Part shown: in pieces, positions 51,513-61,132 of the stretch | Position numbering within the stretch: the stretch's first letter is position 1 | How the letters are laid out: each line of letters begins with the position of its first letter | Assembly: GCA_021809105.1 (NCBI GenBank) | Contig: JAKBAM010000001.1 | Span: 124,001-188,000 of the forward strand | Source of the DNA: Actinomycetes bacterium | Lineage (GTDB): Bacteria; Actinomycetota; Acidimicrobiia; Acidimicrobiales; Palsa-688 | Length of the DNA stretch: 64,000 nt | Direction of reading: 5' to 3' | The notes under the pieces: model-generated | Database searches by the model: none | What the model saw: the letters and a program-made list of their open reading frames with translations, nothing else | What the model was told of the DNA's origin: nothing | Program-made: the position numbers and the translations under genes

Positions 51513-52883
51513 CTAGCGGCCGCGCTTCTTGGACTTCTTGGCAGCCTTTTTATTGTTCCGGCGGACGGCCGATCGGGCCACCCGACCCCCGAGACCGGGC
51601 ATCCCGGCCATCTGGCGCATGTATACCTGCATCTGCTTGAAGCGGTCGAGCAGGGCGTTGACCTCAGTGGTCGTGGTACCGCTCCCGTTAGCGATGCGCA
51701 GCCGCCTCGACCCGTTGATCAACGAGGGGTCGCGCCGCTCTCCGGGGGTCATCGACCGGATGATGGCCTCGATCGGCCCGAGGGCGTTGTCGTCGATCTC
51801 GGCGTTGCGCAACTCCTTGGGAAGGCCCGGCATCATCCCGACCAGCCCCGACAGCGAGCCCATCTTCTTGACTTGCTGCATCTGCTCCAGGAAGTCCTCG
51901 AGGCTGAAACGTCCTTGCTGCAAGCGAGCCATCGCCTCTTCGGCACCGGCTTGGTCGACGTGCGCCTCGGCCTTTTCGATGAGGGTCAGCACGTCACCCA
52001 TCCCGAGGATCCGGTCCGCCATCCGGTCGGGGTGGAACAGCTCGAACTCGTCCTGCTTCTCACCTGTCGAGGCGAATACGATAGGTCGCCCGACAACCTC
52101 CTTGACCGACAGAGCTGCGCCGCCGCGGGCATCGCCGTCGATCTTGGTCAGGATCACTCCGTCGAGCTCGAGCGCTCGGTGGAACGACTCGGCCGTGGCC
52201 ACGGCGTCCTGGCCGGTCATGGCGTCGATCACGAGGAAGGTGTAATGCGGCTCGACGGACTCGGAAATCCGCCGGACCTCCTCCATCAGGTCGACGTCGA
52301 TCGACAACCGACCGGCAGTGTCCACGATTAGGACGTCGCGGCCGAGCCGAACAGCTTCAGCGAGGCCCTTCTTGGCCACGGTGACGGGATCGGATGGGTC
52401 GGAAAACACTGGGACGCCGGCCTGCGCCCCGAGGATCGCGAGCTGCTCCACGGCGGCCGGACGCTGGAGGTCGGCGCCCACGAGCAGCGGGTTGCGGCCT
52501 TCCCGGCGCTTGAACCAGGCTGCCAGCTTGCCAGCAGCGGTCGTCTTGCCCGAACCCTGCAGGCCCGCAAGCAGCACGACGGTCGGAGGGCGCGACGCGT
52601 AGGTGACCTTGAGAGTCTCCCCGCCGAGGATTCGGCGGAGCTCGTCGTGGACGACCTTGACAACCTGCTGACCTGGCGTGAGGCTGGTCGACAAGTCCAT
52701 CCCCACCAGCGCCTCGCGCACTCGCGCCACGAAATCCCGCACGACCCGCAGGTTGACATCGGCCTGCAGGAGGGCCAGGCGGATCTCGCGCAGCGCCTCG
52801 TCGATGTCGGCTTCGCTGAGCCGTCCCCGGCCGCGGAGGCGGGTGAAGATGGTGTCGAACCGGTCGGTCAGGGACTCGAACAT
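51513..52883 (-). CDS. ffh: Signal recognition particle protein Ffh
   Basis: 456 aa SRP54 GTPase. N domain (1-90), G domain with GLQGSGKTTAAGKLA, DTAGRLSIDV and TKIDGDARGG, and the methionine-rich M domain (MMPGLPKEL, FKQMQVYMRQMAGMPGLGGR) with a lysine-rich end. Binds signal peptides and 4.5S RNA. ATG at 52883 fits the family start MFESLTDRFD; the longer open frame above it crosses ftsY out of phase. Cognate receptor FtsY is the next gene upstream. The 4.5S RNA gene is not seen here. Confidence 0.96.
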   Translation of the reverse strand: MFESLTDRFDTIFTRLRGRGRLSEADIDEALREIRLALLQADVNLRVVRDFVARVREALVGMDLSTSLTPGQQVVKVVHDELRRILGGETLKVTYASRPPTVVLLAGLQGSGKTTAAGKLAAWFKRREGRNPLLVGADLQRPAAVEQLAILGAQAGVPVFSDPSDPVTVAKKGLAEAVRLGRDVLIVDTAGRLSIDVDLMEEVRRISESVEPHYTFLVIDAMTGQDAVATAESFHRALELDGVILTKIDGDARGGAALSVKEVVGRPIVFASTGEKQDEFELFHPDRMADRILGMGDVLTLIEKAEAHVDQAGAEEAMARLQQGRFSLEDFLEQMQQVKKMGSLSGLVGMMPGLPKELRNAEIDDNALGPIEAIIRSMTPGERRDPSLINGSRRLRIANGSGTTTTEVNALLDRFKQMQVYMRQMAGMPGLGGRVARSAVRRNNKKAAKKSKKRGR

Positions 52884-52930
52884 GCGGTCTACAAGGGTAG
52901 ACGACGGGCGTGGCGCCCTGGGACGCCCCC

Positions 52931-54133
52931 CTAGTCGCTGCCCACGAGGGCATCGACGAACTCCGAGGCGTCGAAGTCGACGAGGTCCTCCGCCCCTTCG
53001 CCCAGTCCCACGAGCTTGATGGGGATACCCAGATCGCAGGTGATGGCCAGGGCGATCCCGCCCTTGGCAGTGCCGTCCAGCTTGGTCAGGACCACACCGG
53101 TGACCTCGACGGCGTCGGCGAACTGCTTCGCCTGGACCAGACCGTTCTGCCCCGTGGTCGCGTCGATCACGAGGAGGACCTCGGTAACCACCCCCGGCTC
53201 GCGGCCGGCCACCCGACGGACCTTCTTCAGCTCCTCCATGAGGTTGACCTTGGTATGCAGCCGCCCCGCGGTGTCGGCCAGCACCAAATCGGCGCGGCGA
53301 GCTGCGGCGTGCTGGACGGCGTCGAAGATCACCGCTCCCGGATCGCCGCCTTCGTTGCCCCTCACCACCTCGGCACCGACTCGCTGCGCCCACATGGCCA
53401 ACTGGTCGGCCGCGGCGGCGCGGAAGGTGTCCCCAGCTGCCATGACCACGCTGTGACCCTCGCGCTGCGTCCTGAGGCCCAGCTTCCCGATCGTCGTCGT
53501 CTTGCCCACGCCGTTGACACCCACGAAAAGCCACACGCTGGTTGCACCGGCCTGGAGGTGGAGCTCCCGATCACCGTGCAGGAGGTCGACCATGTCGGAC
53601 TTCAGGGCCTCGAGAAGGGCGTCGGGGCTTGCGATGCCCTCCTTCCTCGCCCGGGAGCGCAGGTCACCAAGCATCCTGCCGGTAGCCTCGACGCCGACGT
53701 CGGCGAGGATCAGTGCTTCTTCGAGCTGGCCCCAGGTGTCGTCGTCGATGTGGTCGCGCCCTCGGACTGCACTCAGATATTCGGAGAACAGAGCACGGGC
53801 CTTGCCGAGCCGGTCCCGGACCCTTGGTGGTTCGACTACCTCGAGGACCTCGGATGGGACGCCCTCGACAACCTCGGACAGGGCGGCCTCGACAACCTCG
53901 GACAGGGCGGCCTCGACAACCTCGGACGGGGCGGCCTCGACGACCTCGGACGGGGCGGCCTCGACGACCTCGGACGGGGCGGCCTCGACGACCGAGGGCG
54001 GGGCGTCGACCGCCGATGGGCGCGTCGGGGGCGCCACGGGCAAGCGGCCGCGCCGGCGGCCCGTGAGTAGGAACGTCGCCGATGTCGCCACGAGGACGGC
54101 AAGGACGATCAAGACGATGATGAGCGTGAGCAT
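52931..54133 (-). CDS. ftsY: Signal recognition particle receptor FtsY
   Basis: 400 aa. N-terminal membrane segment LTLIIVLIVLAVLVATSATFLL (about 2-23), a repeat-rich acidic linker (35-100), then the NG domain: VGVNGVGKTTTIGKL, DTAGRLHTKVNL and TKLDGTAKGG. Receives SRP-ribosome complexes at the membrane. The linker is six copies of an octapeptide near VVEAAPSE. ATG at 54133; an in-frame TTG at 54154 is an alternative. Next to ffh. Confidence 0.95.
   Translation of the reverse strand: MLTLIIVLIVLAVLVATSATFLLTGRRRGRLPVAPPTRPSAVDAPPSVVEAAPSEVVEAAPSEVVEAAPSEVVEAALSEVVEAALSEVVEGVPSEVLEVVEPPRVRDRLGKARALFSEYLSAVRGRDHIDDDTWGQLEEALILADVGVEATGRMLGDLRSRARKEGIASPDALLEALKSDMVDLLHGDRELHLQAGATSVWLFVGVNGVGKTTTIGKLGLRTQREGHSVVMAAGDTFRAAAADQLAMWAQRVGAEVVRGNEGGDPGAVIFDAVQHAAARRADLVLADTAGRLHTKVNLMEELKKVRRVAGREPGVVTEVLLVIDATTGQNGLVQAKQFADAVEVTGVVLTKLDGTAKGGIALAITCDLGIPIKLVGLGEGAEDLVDFDASEFVDALVGSD
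53861..54004 (-). repeat. 24-bp tandem array in ftsY (6 copies)
   Basis: Six in-frame 24-bp units at 53861, 53885, 53909, 53933, 53957 and 53981. Units 4 and 5 are identical; others differ by one to a few bases. They encode an acidic VVEA(A/L)PSE-type octapeptide in the FtsY linker. Confidence 0.92.
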
Positions 54134-54166
54134 GGCGGGGGCGAGCCTAGGCAAGCCCCAACGGGT

Positions 54167-55282
54167 CTAGGAGCCCCCGTCCACGATCCTCGCGTACAGC
54201 GAAGCCATCTCCCGGCCGCAACGCTCCCATGAGTAAAGAGCCGCTCTGCTCCGACCCCGCGCAATCAACTCCGCTCGGGAGTCGCTTCCATCGATCAGGC
54301 GACCGAGAGCACCGGCCATGGAGTCGACGTCGCCGACCGGTACGAGAGTCGCAGCGTCGCCTACCGTGCCGGGGATGGCCCCGGCGTCGGTGGCGACCAC
54401 GGGGACACCGGCGGCCATCGCCTGAAGAGGGGGGTACCCGAACCCTTCGTACAGTGACGGGTAAGCCAGTACCTCAGCCCGACGTAGCAGCTCCCCGAGC
54501 AGTTCCGGTGATGCATACCCAAGGACCTCGATGCGACCACTGACCGGCGACCTGGAAACCACGTCGGCGAAGGTCTCGTACCCGTTGGCGGCGCGCCCGA
54601 CGATCACGAGGCGCACGTCGGGAAGGTCGGGTGCCAGCTGCTCGAAAGCACGCACAAGTGTCGTGTAGTCCTTCCTGGGCTCTACCGTGCCCACAGCCAG
54701 GATGTACGAGCCTTTTCGCTGGACTTCCTCAGCCACCTCCGGGCGAGCGGTGGGAGTCATGCGAGGCACTCCCGACGCCACCACTGCAACTCGATCGCGG
54801 GGGACACCGAAGTGCTCGGCGATCTCGTCGGCCACGAACGGGGAGTGAGTGTGTACGAACGCCCCGCCCTCCAGAGCGCGCCGAATCCGGTCGGGGAATG
54901 ACCGCACGATTGCGTCGCACAGCTCGGGATAACGCACCGGTGACATGTCGTGAACCGTGACCACACGCGGTCGCCGGGACGGAGGTACCACGTAATTCGT
55001 GCCGTGAACGACGGCGCAGCGCCCGGCGACCCACTCGACAGGTGGCCCGTCGAAGCGTCGCCAGGCGAAGGACACCACGCGTCCCGGCACCGGCACGTTG
55101 CGCAGTTGGACCCCGGTCGGCAGCGCCTGGGTCAGGGTGCGCCTCCCCCGAATCGTTGTGGCGTAGGCGGCAGCGTCGATCTCCGGAATCGCCGCCAGGG
55201 CGCCAAGCAATCCGCCGGTAAAGCTCCCTACCCCCGACTGCGGGCCGAGCAGCGGACCTGCGTCGATCAAGACGCGCATCAC
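54167..55282 (-). CDS. Glycosyltransferase family 4-like protein
   Basis: 371 aa GT-B enzyme. GVGSFTGGLLGAL in the N-terminal domain, HGTNYVVPPSRRPRVVTVHD, and C-terminal donor-site motifs LAVGTVEPRKD (about 195-205) and YEGFGYPPLQAMAAGVPVV. In the usual E-x7-E donor motif the first Glu is E279 but the second is Gln287, a notable substitution. Likely builds an envelope polysaccharide or glycolipid; donor and acceptor unknown. Forms a small island with the two next genes, between ftsY and smc. Confidence 0.88.
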   Translation of the reverse strand: MMRVLIDAGPLLGPQSGVGSFTGGLLGALAAIPEIDAAAYATTIRGRRTLTQALPTGVQLRNVPVPGRVVSFAWRRFDGPPVEWVAGRCAVVHGTNYVVPPSRRPRVVTVHDMSPVRYPELCDAIVRSFPDRIRRALEGGAFVHTHSPFVADEIAEHFGVPRDRVAVVASGVPRMTPTARPEVAEEVQRKGSYILAVGTVEPRKDYTTLVRAFEQLAPDLPDVRLVIVGRAANGYETFADVVSRSPVSGRIEVLGYASPELLGELLRRAEVLAYPSLYEGFGYPPLQAMAAGVPVVATDAGAIPGTVGDAATLVPVGDVDSMAGALGRLIDGSDSRAELIARGRSRAALYSWERCGREMASLYARIVDGGS

Positions 55283-55313
55283 CGCCGCGCAGGGGGCGCC
55301 GCCACCCGAAGGA

Positions 55314-55724
55314 TCAACGCCGTGCCCGCTCGAGCGCCACGATGCGCTCTCTCAGCCTCGCCAACTCCTCACGGGCCCCCCGCACCTCCTGCTCAGCCTG
55401 GGTGGTCCGCTGATCAAGCACTGCGGCCAGGTTGGCAAAGGCCCGACCCGTAGCGAGGAGGTGATCGGAGATCTGGGTCGTACGGTGGGCCAGCGCCCGG
55501 GTGAGCGCCACCTTCACCAGGCGACCTCCCCGGCGCCGAGACCGGACGGGCGCCTCGACCGGGATGGACAGGTGCTCCAGGGCGCCGATCCAGGCGGACA
55601 CCTGGTCGGATCCCGAAGGCGCGGCCAGGTCCTCCGTAGCCCTCCGAACCTGGGCCAGGTACCCGGGCGCCACCGCCTCGAGCCGCTGCTCAGGCGTCGA
55701 CTGCGCCGGATCGAGGCTCGACAT
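55314..55724 (-). CDS. Hypothetical protein with C-terminal coiled coil
   Basis: 136 aa, not recognised. Residues 1-55 are polar and helical; RSRRRGGR at 61-68 is a basic patch; residues 70-136 form one long helix/coiled coil ending EELARLRERIVALERARR. No membrane segment or signal peptide. Small basic-plus-coiled-coil proteins often accompany envelope glycosyltransferases as partners, which fits its position 31 bases before the GT4 gene. ATG at 55724, divergent from the membrane protein gene 92 bases away. Confidence 0.7.
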   Translation of the reverse strand: MSSLDPAQSTPEQRLEAVAPGYLAQVRRATEDLAAPSGSDQVSAWIGALEHLSIPVEAPVRSRRRGGRLVKVALTRALAHRTTQISDHLLATGRAFANLAAVLDQRTTQAEQEVRGAREELARLRERIVALERARR

Positions 55725-55816
55725 GGGGCGCGACGGTAGCCGTCCGCGGAGGTAGACAGCGGCGGGCGTGCCGTGCAGCCCCGACCTCCCGGAGCTCTGT
55801 GCTAGAAGGACAACCC

Positions 55817-57592
55817 GTGCCGCGGAGAGCCATCGTCCCGGGCCTGCTGGTCGGGGCAAGCTATCTGGCTGCGTCAGCCACCGCGTTCTGGCACATCCTC
55901 ATCCACCCCACCTCGGTGGCCATGAGCAACGGAGCGGGCGACTCGGCGACATTTGCATGGCACCTGGCCTACGTGCCTTGGGCCGTCTCCCACGGCCACG
56001 ACCCCTTCGTGGCCACAGTCGCCAACTATCCCTTCGGCCTCAACCTCCTCGACAACACGTCTATGCCGCTGCTCGGGCTGGTGGGCTCACCCGTCACGGC
56101 GCTCTGGGGGCCGGTCGCCACTCTCAACCTCTGGTGGATGCTGGCTTTCCCGCTCTCTGCCGGCAGCGCCTACCTCCTCGCTCGCCGCTTCACAGCTTCC
56201 CGGTGGATCGCTTGGTTTGCCGGACTGCTCTATGGATTCGGGCCCTACGAGGTAGCCCAGGGGGCCGGCCACCTCAACCTCGCGTTCGTACCGGTGCCGC
56301 CCCTGATCATGCTGCTCCTCTACGACCTCCTCGTCGAGCGGAGGCGCTCTCCGCGAGCCATCGGCGTCCGGCTCGGGGTTCTCGTCGTCGTCCAGTTCTT
56401 CATCTCCTCGGAGATCCTGGCCACGACTGCTGTGTTCGCCGCGCTCGCGGTCGTCGTCACCGCTCTGTTCAACCGGCAGGCGGTTAGGGAAGGAGCGCGC
56501 CACCTCGCCGCGGCGGTTGCCTCTGCAGCCGTCGTCTCACTCCTGGTGCTGGCGTGGCCGCTATACGTTGCCTTTGCCGGAACCGCTCACGTCCGCGGCG
56601 CGGTTTCCGGCTACCGCTTCTACTTTTCCTCCCTGTTCGCTCCCCTGCTTCCCTCATCCCTGTTCGCCGTGGCTACCCGGCACCTCCACTCTCTCGGTGA
56701 CCGCATCGGGGGCAACCCCGTAGAGAACGGCACCTACCTCGGTGTCTCACTGGTGCTCCTGCTTCTGGCCTCCCCCTTCCTGGCCCGCTCCCGCCGAGTG
56801 ACGGCGGCGGTTGTCCTGACCGCCAGCGCCTTCGTGCTGTCTCTCGGGGTCTCGCTCCACTTCGGGCTCTCCCGCTTCGCCAGGTACGACGCCAAGGTGC
56901 CACTGCCCGCGGCGTTTCTCTACAAGACCCCGATCGTCAACCAGGCCTTCCCGGTGCGCTACTCCCTCTACGTCGATCTCTTCGCCAGCGTGGCGGTGGC
57001 CATCGTCCTCGACATGCTCCGCCGGAGGGTGACAGCTCCTCCTGGACGTCACCGGGCGGCCCTCCGACCCCGGCGGTGGGCCGCCGTCCTGCCGGTGGCT
57101 GTGGCCGCCCTGGTCGCGTTGCCCCTCCTCCCCGCGTGGCCCTACGCCTCGCAGGGTCCGGTGGGAATACCTCGGTTCTTCACCTCCGACGATGTACGAG
57201 TCGTGCCCGAAGGCAGCGTCGCTCTCGTCTACCCCATCGCCACCAACACCCTCTCCAACGCCGAGACCTGGCAGGCCAGCGCCCGCTTCAGGTTCTCGAT
57301 GCCAGGCGGCTACTTCGTCCTCCCTGCCGCCTCCGGCAGCGGATCGGTGTACACCGCCAGCACGATCGTGGAGCGAACTTTGTCGGAGGTGGTGGCAGGC
57401 CCGCCTCCTGCCAGGACCGCGGCCTTGCGCCAAGCGCTGCGAGCCCAGCTGAGCGATTGGCACGTACTTACGGTCCTGGCCCAGCCGGTGGGGACCGACC
57501 CACTGGGATTCTTCCGGTGGCTCGTCGGGCGCCCGCCGACCAGCTGCACAGGGGGGGTCTGCGTCTGGTCCCAGGTCAGCTGGCAGGGCTGA
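55817..57592 (+). CDS. Multi-spanning membrane protein, GT-C glycosyltransferase-like
   Basis: 591 aa with about ten to eleven hydrophobic segments over residues 5-440 and a roughly 150-residue soluble C-terminal domain. An acidic first loop after the first segment (SNGAGDSATFAWHLAY with NYPFGLNLLDNTSMPLLG) resembles the catalytic loop of GT-C enzymes, which use polyprenyl-phosphate sugars. GTG at 55817 is chosen because AGAAGGA precedes it by 6 bases; an upstream GTG at 55799 lacks one. Likely adds sugars on the outer face of the membrane (inference). Its 3' end overlaps smc by 17 bases in convergent orientation. Confidence 0.75.
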   Translation: MPRRAIVPGLLVGASYLAASATAFWHILIHPTSVAMSNGAGDSATFAWHLAYVPWAVSHGHDPFVATVANYPFGLNLLDNTSMPLLGLVGSPVTALWGPVATLNLWWMLAFPLSAGSAYLLARRFTASRWIAWFAGLLYGFGPYEVAQGAGHLNLAFVPVPPLIMLLLYDLLVERRRSPRAIGVRLGVLVVVQFFISSEILATTAVFAALAVVVTALFNRQAVREGARHLAAAVASAAVVSLLVLAWPLYVAFAGTAHVRGAVSGYRFYFSSLFAPLLPSSLFAVATRHLHSLGDRIGGNPVENGTYLGVSLVLLLLASPFLARSRRVTAAVVLTASAFVLSLGVSLHFGLSRFARYDAKVPLPAAFLYKTPIVNQAFPVRYSLYVDLFASVAVAIVLDMLRRRVTAPPGRHRAALRPRRWAAVLPVAVAALVALPLLPAWPYASQGPVGIPRFFTSDDVRVVPEGSVALVYPIATNTLSNAETWQASARFRFSMPGGYFVLPAASGSGSVYTASTIVERTLSEVVAGPPPARTAALRQALRAQLSDWHVLTVLAQPVGTDPLGFFRWLVGRPPTSCTGGVCVWSQVSWQG

Positions 57593-60500
57593 CCGGCGCC
57601 GTGGCCACCCTCTCGCTGACGACCCGCGACGAGCCGCCCGGCGCCATAGTCACCCCATAGAGACAGTCTGCCGCTTCCATAGTGCGCCTTTGGTGGGAGA
57701 CGATCACGAGCTGTGCCTCGTCCCGGAACTCGTGCACCAAGCCCAAGAAGCGGTGCAAGTTGACGTCGTCGAGAGCGGCCTCGACCTCGTCCATCAGGTA
57801 GAAGGGCGAGGGCCGGCTGCGGAACACCGCGAAGAGGAACGCCATCGCAGTGAGGCTGCGCTCGCCGCCGGAGAGCAGGGAGAGGCGGCGCACGTTCTTG
57901 CCGGACGGCCGAGCCTCGACCTCGATGCCGGTCTCGAGCAGGTGGTCGGGATCGGTCAGGCGTAGCCGCCCCTGGCCCCCCGGGAACAACGTGGCGAAGA
58001 GCTTCTCGAAGTTGTCGGCCACGTCGGCATAAGCAGAACGGAAGACCTCGACTATCTCGGCATCGACCGCCTTGATCACCTTCGAGAGCTCCCGGCGCGC
58101 GGAGCGAACGTCCTCCAGTTGCGCCTCCAGGAACGTGTGCCGCTCCTGCAACGCAGTGTGCTCCTCGAGCGCCAACGGGTTGATGGGGCCCATCAGCCGC
58201 AGCTCGCGCTCCAGCTCGGAACGCCGGCTGGTGGCGCTGGTACCAGGCGGCAGGTCCGGTTCAGGGGCTCCTCTGGTGGCCTCCGGCTCGCAGTCGAGGT
58301 CCCGCCGGACCGATTCGGTCAGTGTCTCCAGCCGCACACGAGCCTCTGCCTCGTCGACCTCAGCCCGGCTCTGCCGCTCCCGCGTCTCGCTCAACTGGCG
58401 CTCCGCAGTGGCGCGCTCCTTGCGCAGCACCTCCAAGCGGTCGGTCACGGCCCTGATGGAGTCGCTCTCCGCCCGCCGGGCAGCCCGGAGTCGCTCGACC
58501 GCTGCGTCGAGGTCGGTCTCGCGCGAGGCGACCATGGCCGCCAGGCGCCCTGTCGCACGGTCGGCTGCGAGTAGCTGTACACGACGGACGGCGGCGTGAG
58601 CACGCTCCGCAGTCGTGCGGGCCAAGCGCTCATCAACTTGAGCCAACCGCCGAGCGGTCAGTGCCCGACGCTCTTCCAGGCCCGCGGCGCGCACTTCGAG
58701 CTCCCGGCGCAAGGCGCCGGCGGCCGTAGCCCGCTCGGCTAGCCGTGAGCGTGCCGCTCGCTCGGCCATCGCGGCCTCGGCTTCTGCGGCGGCCTCGGCT
58801 TCGAGGGCCGGAAGCATGCCTTCCAGCTCAGTGATCCGGGCCTCCTCACGCTCCAGACGGCTGGCCATCTCGGACCGATGTCCACCGGTAGCCTCACTAT
58901 CTCGCCTTGCGTCGGCCAGATCAGACTCCGTGCGCGCCAACGCGTCGGCCGCAGCCCGTCGACGCGACCGATTGGCGTCGACCGCCCTCACCGCTTCGGC
59001 CCGGGTGCTACGCGCCTCGTCCAGAACAGTGCGTGCGTAGCGTGCAGCACCACCAGCGGCGGCCGCCGACTCGGCCGAGGCTGTGGTCCGCTGCAGTGCC
59101 TCGTCGAGAGCCGCCCCCGTCACCCCTGCGCCCCCTGCTCCGACCCGCCATACCCCCCCGGCAGCCCGGTCACCTTCGCGGCTGACCACGATGCGCTCGG
59201 GATGAGCCGTCGCGACGGTCACCATGAGCTCCCAGCCGCCCGCGACCACTACCGCGCCAGCCAGGAGCCGGTCGAGCATCTTTTCGACGCCAGGCAGGCG
59301 AGCTCGCACGTGCCCCCGCAGCAGGTCAGTACCAGCCGGCGGAGGGGGGGAAGCAAAACCGCCCGGCGCGCCCTGCACCGGTAGGACCGCCCCTGGCACG
59401 TCCAGGTCCCGGAGGGTGCCGAGGGCGGCGCAGGCTGCGTCCGGGTCGGCTACCACGACCGCTGCTATGGCCTCTCCAGCAGCCGACTCGAACGCCACCT
59501 CCCAACCCTCGTCGACATCGACCAGCTCCAGCAGAGTCCCGAGGACCCCGTCGATCGCCGACAGCCGCTCCGCCCCCGCCTTCGCTCGCGCCTCGTCCAG
59601 CGCTTGAGCCAGCGCCTCGCCCCGGGCCTCCCACCGATGACGATCCGCGTCGGCACTGCGCCGGCTCTCCTCGGCGGCTGCGCTGGCTACTTCCGCGGCC
59701 GCCAGCATCTCGCTGGCGGTAGCGGCGGCAGCTTCGAGGTCGGAGGCGCCCGCGTCGCACTCGACCAGCACCTGCCGAAGCCGCCCCGCCTCGTTGCCGA
59801 GCCTGCCGGCCCGCTCGTCCACGCCCGTGTTGCGGGCGTCGAGCCGGCGCAACTCAGCGCGCGCTCGCTCCACGGCGTCCCGCAGCGCCCGCAGCTCAGC
59901 GCGCACCTCGGCGGCCGGATCGACTGGGGCTCTCCGACCATCGCCGCCCCAGTGGGCCTCGACCTCGGCGGCCTCCTCGCGGACCGCAGCTTCGGCTGCC
60001 AGCAGTTCCTCCTCGTCGGGGACCAGGAGCTCCGCAGCGCGCTCCGCCGCTCCCATCTGCTCGGTCAGCGCAGCCGCCTCGGACTCCAGGCTGGCGATGA
60101 CGTCGTGGTCGACAGCGGCTTCGAGAGCGCGAGCCACACCGCGCCGCCGCTCGTCGAGCAAGGCTGTGAGCCCGCGCGCTCGCGCCCGCAGACCCTCTGC
60201 GGTCGAGACCACATCTCCTAGGTCAGCGCCTTCTTGCTGGCGGCGCGCTTGGTCGGCCGCGAGCTCGGCCTCGAGCACCGCCGCGTCGAGGTGGGACAGG
60301 GCCTGTCGCAGGGACATTTCCTGCTCCCCCAGCTCGGCCTTGGACCGAGCTCCGCCGGCCATGCGTCCCTCGATCGCCGCCAGCTCCCGACCGGCGAGGT
60401 ATCGGCGCAGGGCGGTCAGCTCGGCGACTAGGTCACCGTGGCGGCGAGCCGCCTCCGCCTGCTTCTCGAGCGGTCGCAGCTGGCGGCGAACCTCGCGGAG

Positions 60501-61082
60501 CAGGTCCTGCAGTCGCACCAGGGACGCCTCGGTCGACTCCAGCCGTCGCTCCGATCGCTCCTTGCGCCGCCGGTACTTGAGGACACCGGCCGCCTCCTCG
60601 ATGACGACCCGCCGGTCTTCGGGCCGTGAGCTCAAAATGGTGTCCAGGTTGCCTTGCGAGACAATCACGTGCTGCTGGCGACCCACGCCTGTGTCAGAGA
60701 GCAGCTCCTGGATGTCCAGAAGCCGGCATGGTGAGCGGTTGATGGAGTATTCGGACTCGCCTGTCCGAAACAGCGTCCTGGCGATGGTCACCTCGGAGAA
60801 CTCGATCGGCAGCAGCCCGGCCGCGTTGTCGATCGTGAGCGCCACCTCGGCGCGCCCGAGCGCCGCTCGCTTGGGCGTGCCGGCGAAGATGACATCCTCC
60901 ATCTTGGCGGAGCGCACCGTACGAGGCCCCTGGGCGCCGAGCACCCATGCCACGGCGTCCACCACGTTGGACTTGCCACTCCCGTTGGGACCCACGACCA
61001 CGGTGACGCCGGGTTCGAACTCCAGGGTGGTCGAGTCGGCGAACGACTTGAACCCCTTCAGCGTCAGGGACTTGAGGAACAC
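57576..61082 (-). CDS. smc: Chromosome segregation protein SMC
   Basis: 1168 aa. N-terminal head with Walker A GPNGSGKSN (31-39), long coiled coils broken by a central hinge (about 500-640), and a C-terminal head with signature LSLLSGGERSLTAMAFLFAV and Walker B FYLMDEVEAALDD. Condenses and aligns chromosome arms with ScpA/ScpB (not in window). ATG at 61082. Usually adjacent to ftsY in Actinomycetota; here three envelope genes intervene. Confidence 0.96.
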   Translation of the reverse strand: MFLKSLTLKGFKSFADSTTLEFEPGVTVVVGPNGSGKSNVVDAVAWVLGAQGPRTVRSAKMEDVIFAGTPKRAALGRAEVALTIDNAAGLLPIEFSEVTIARTLFRTGESEYSINRSPCRLLDIQELLSDTGVGRQQHVIVSQGNLDTILSSRPEDRRVVIEEAAGVLKYRRRKERSERRLESTEASLVRLQDLLREVRRQLRPLEKQAEAARRHGDLVAELTALRRYLAGRELAAIEGRMAGGARSKAELGEQEMSLRQALSHLDAAVLEAELAADQARRQQEGADLGDVVSTAEGLRARARGLTALLDERRRGVARALEAAVDHDVIASLESEAAALTEQMGAAERAAELLVPDEEELLAAEAAVREEAAEVEAHWGGDGRRAPVDPAAEVRAELRALRDAVERARAELRRLDARNTGVDERAGRLGNEAGRLRQVLVECDAGASDLEAAAATASEMLAAAEVASAAAEESRRSADADRHRWEARGEALAQALDEARAKAGAERLSAIDGVLGTLLELVDVDEGWEVAFESAAGEAIAAVVVADPDAACAALGTLRDLDVPGAVLPVQGAPGGFASPPPPAGTDLLRGHVRARLPGVEKMLDRLLAGAVVVAGGWELMVTVATAHPERIVVSREGDRAAGGVWRVGAGGAGVTGAALDEALQRTTASAESAAAAGGAARYARTVLDEARSTRAEAVRAVDANRSRRRAAADALARTESDLADARRDSEATGGHRSEMASRLEREEARITELEGMLPALEAEAAAEAEAAMAERAARSRLAERATAAGALRRELEVRAAGLEERRALTARRLAQVDERLARTTAERAHAAVRRVQLLAADRATGRLAAMVASRETDLDAAVERLRAARRAESDSIRAVTDRLEVLRKERATAERQLSETRERQSRAEVDEAEARVRLETLTESVRRDLDCEPEATRGAPEPDLPPGTSATSRRSELERELRLMGPINPLALEEHTALQERHTFLEAQLEDVRSARRELSKVIKAVDAEIVEVFRSAYADVADNFEKLFATLFPGGQGRLRLTDPDHLLETGIEVEARPSGKNVRRLSLLSGGERSLTAMAFLFAVFRSRPSPFYLMDEVEAALDDVNLHRFLGLVHEFRDEAQLVIVSHQRRTMEAADCLYGVTMAPGGSSRVVSERVATAPVSPAS

Positions 61083-61132
61083 GCGCTCGCCAACCTAGCG
61101 GGGCCGCAAGGCCGGGTTGGGTAACCCTCGCT

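Noticed and set aside
53502-54170. Repeat-containing plus-strand frames opposite ftsY (LDNLGRGG-like repeats, superficially pentapeptide- or leucine-repeat-like)
   Set aside because: The periodicity is a by-product of the 24-bp array encoding the FtsY linker; the minus-strand frame continues into a well-defined GTPase.
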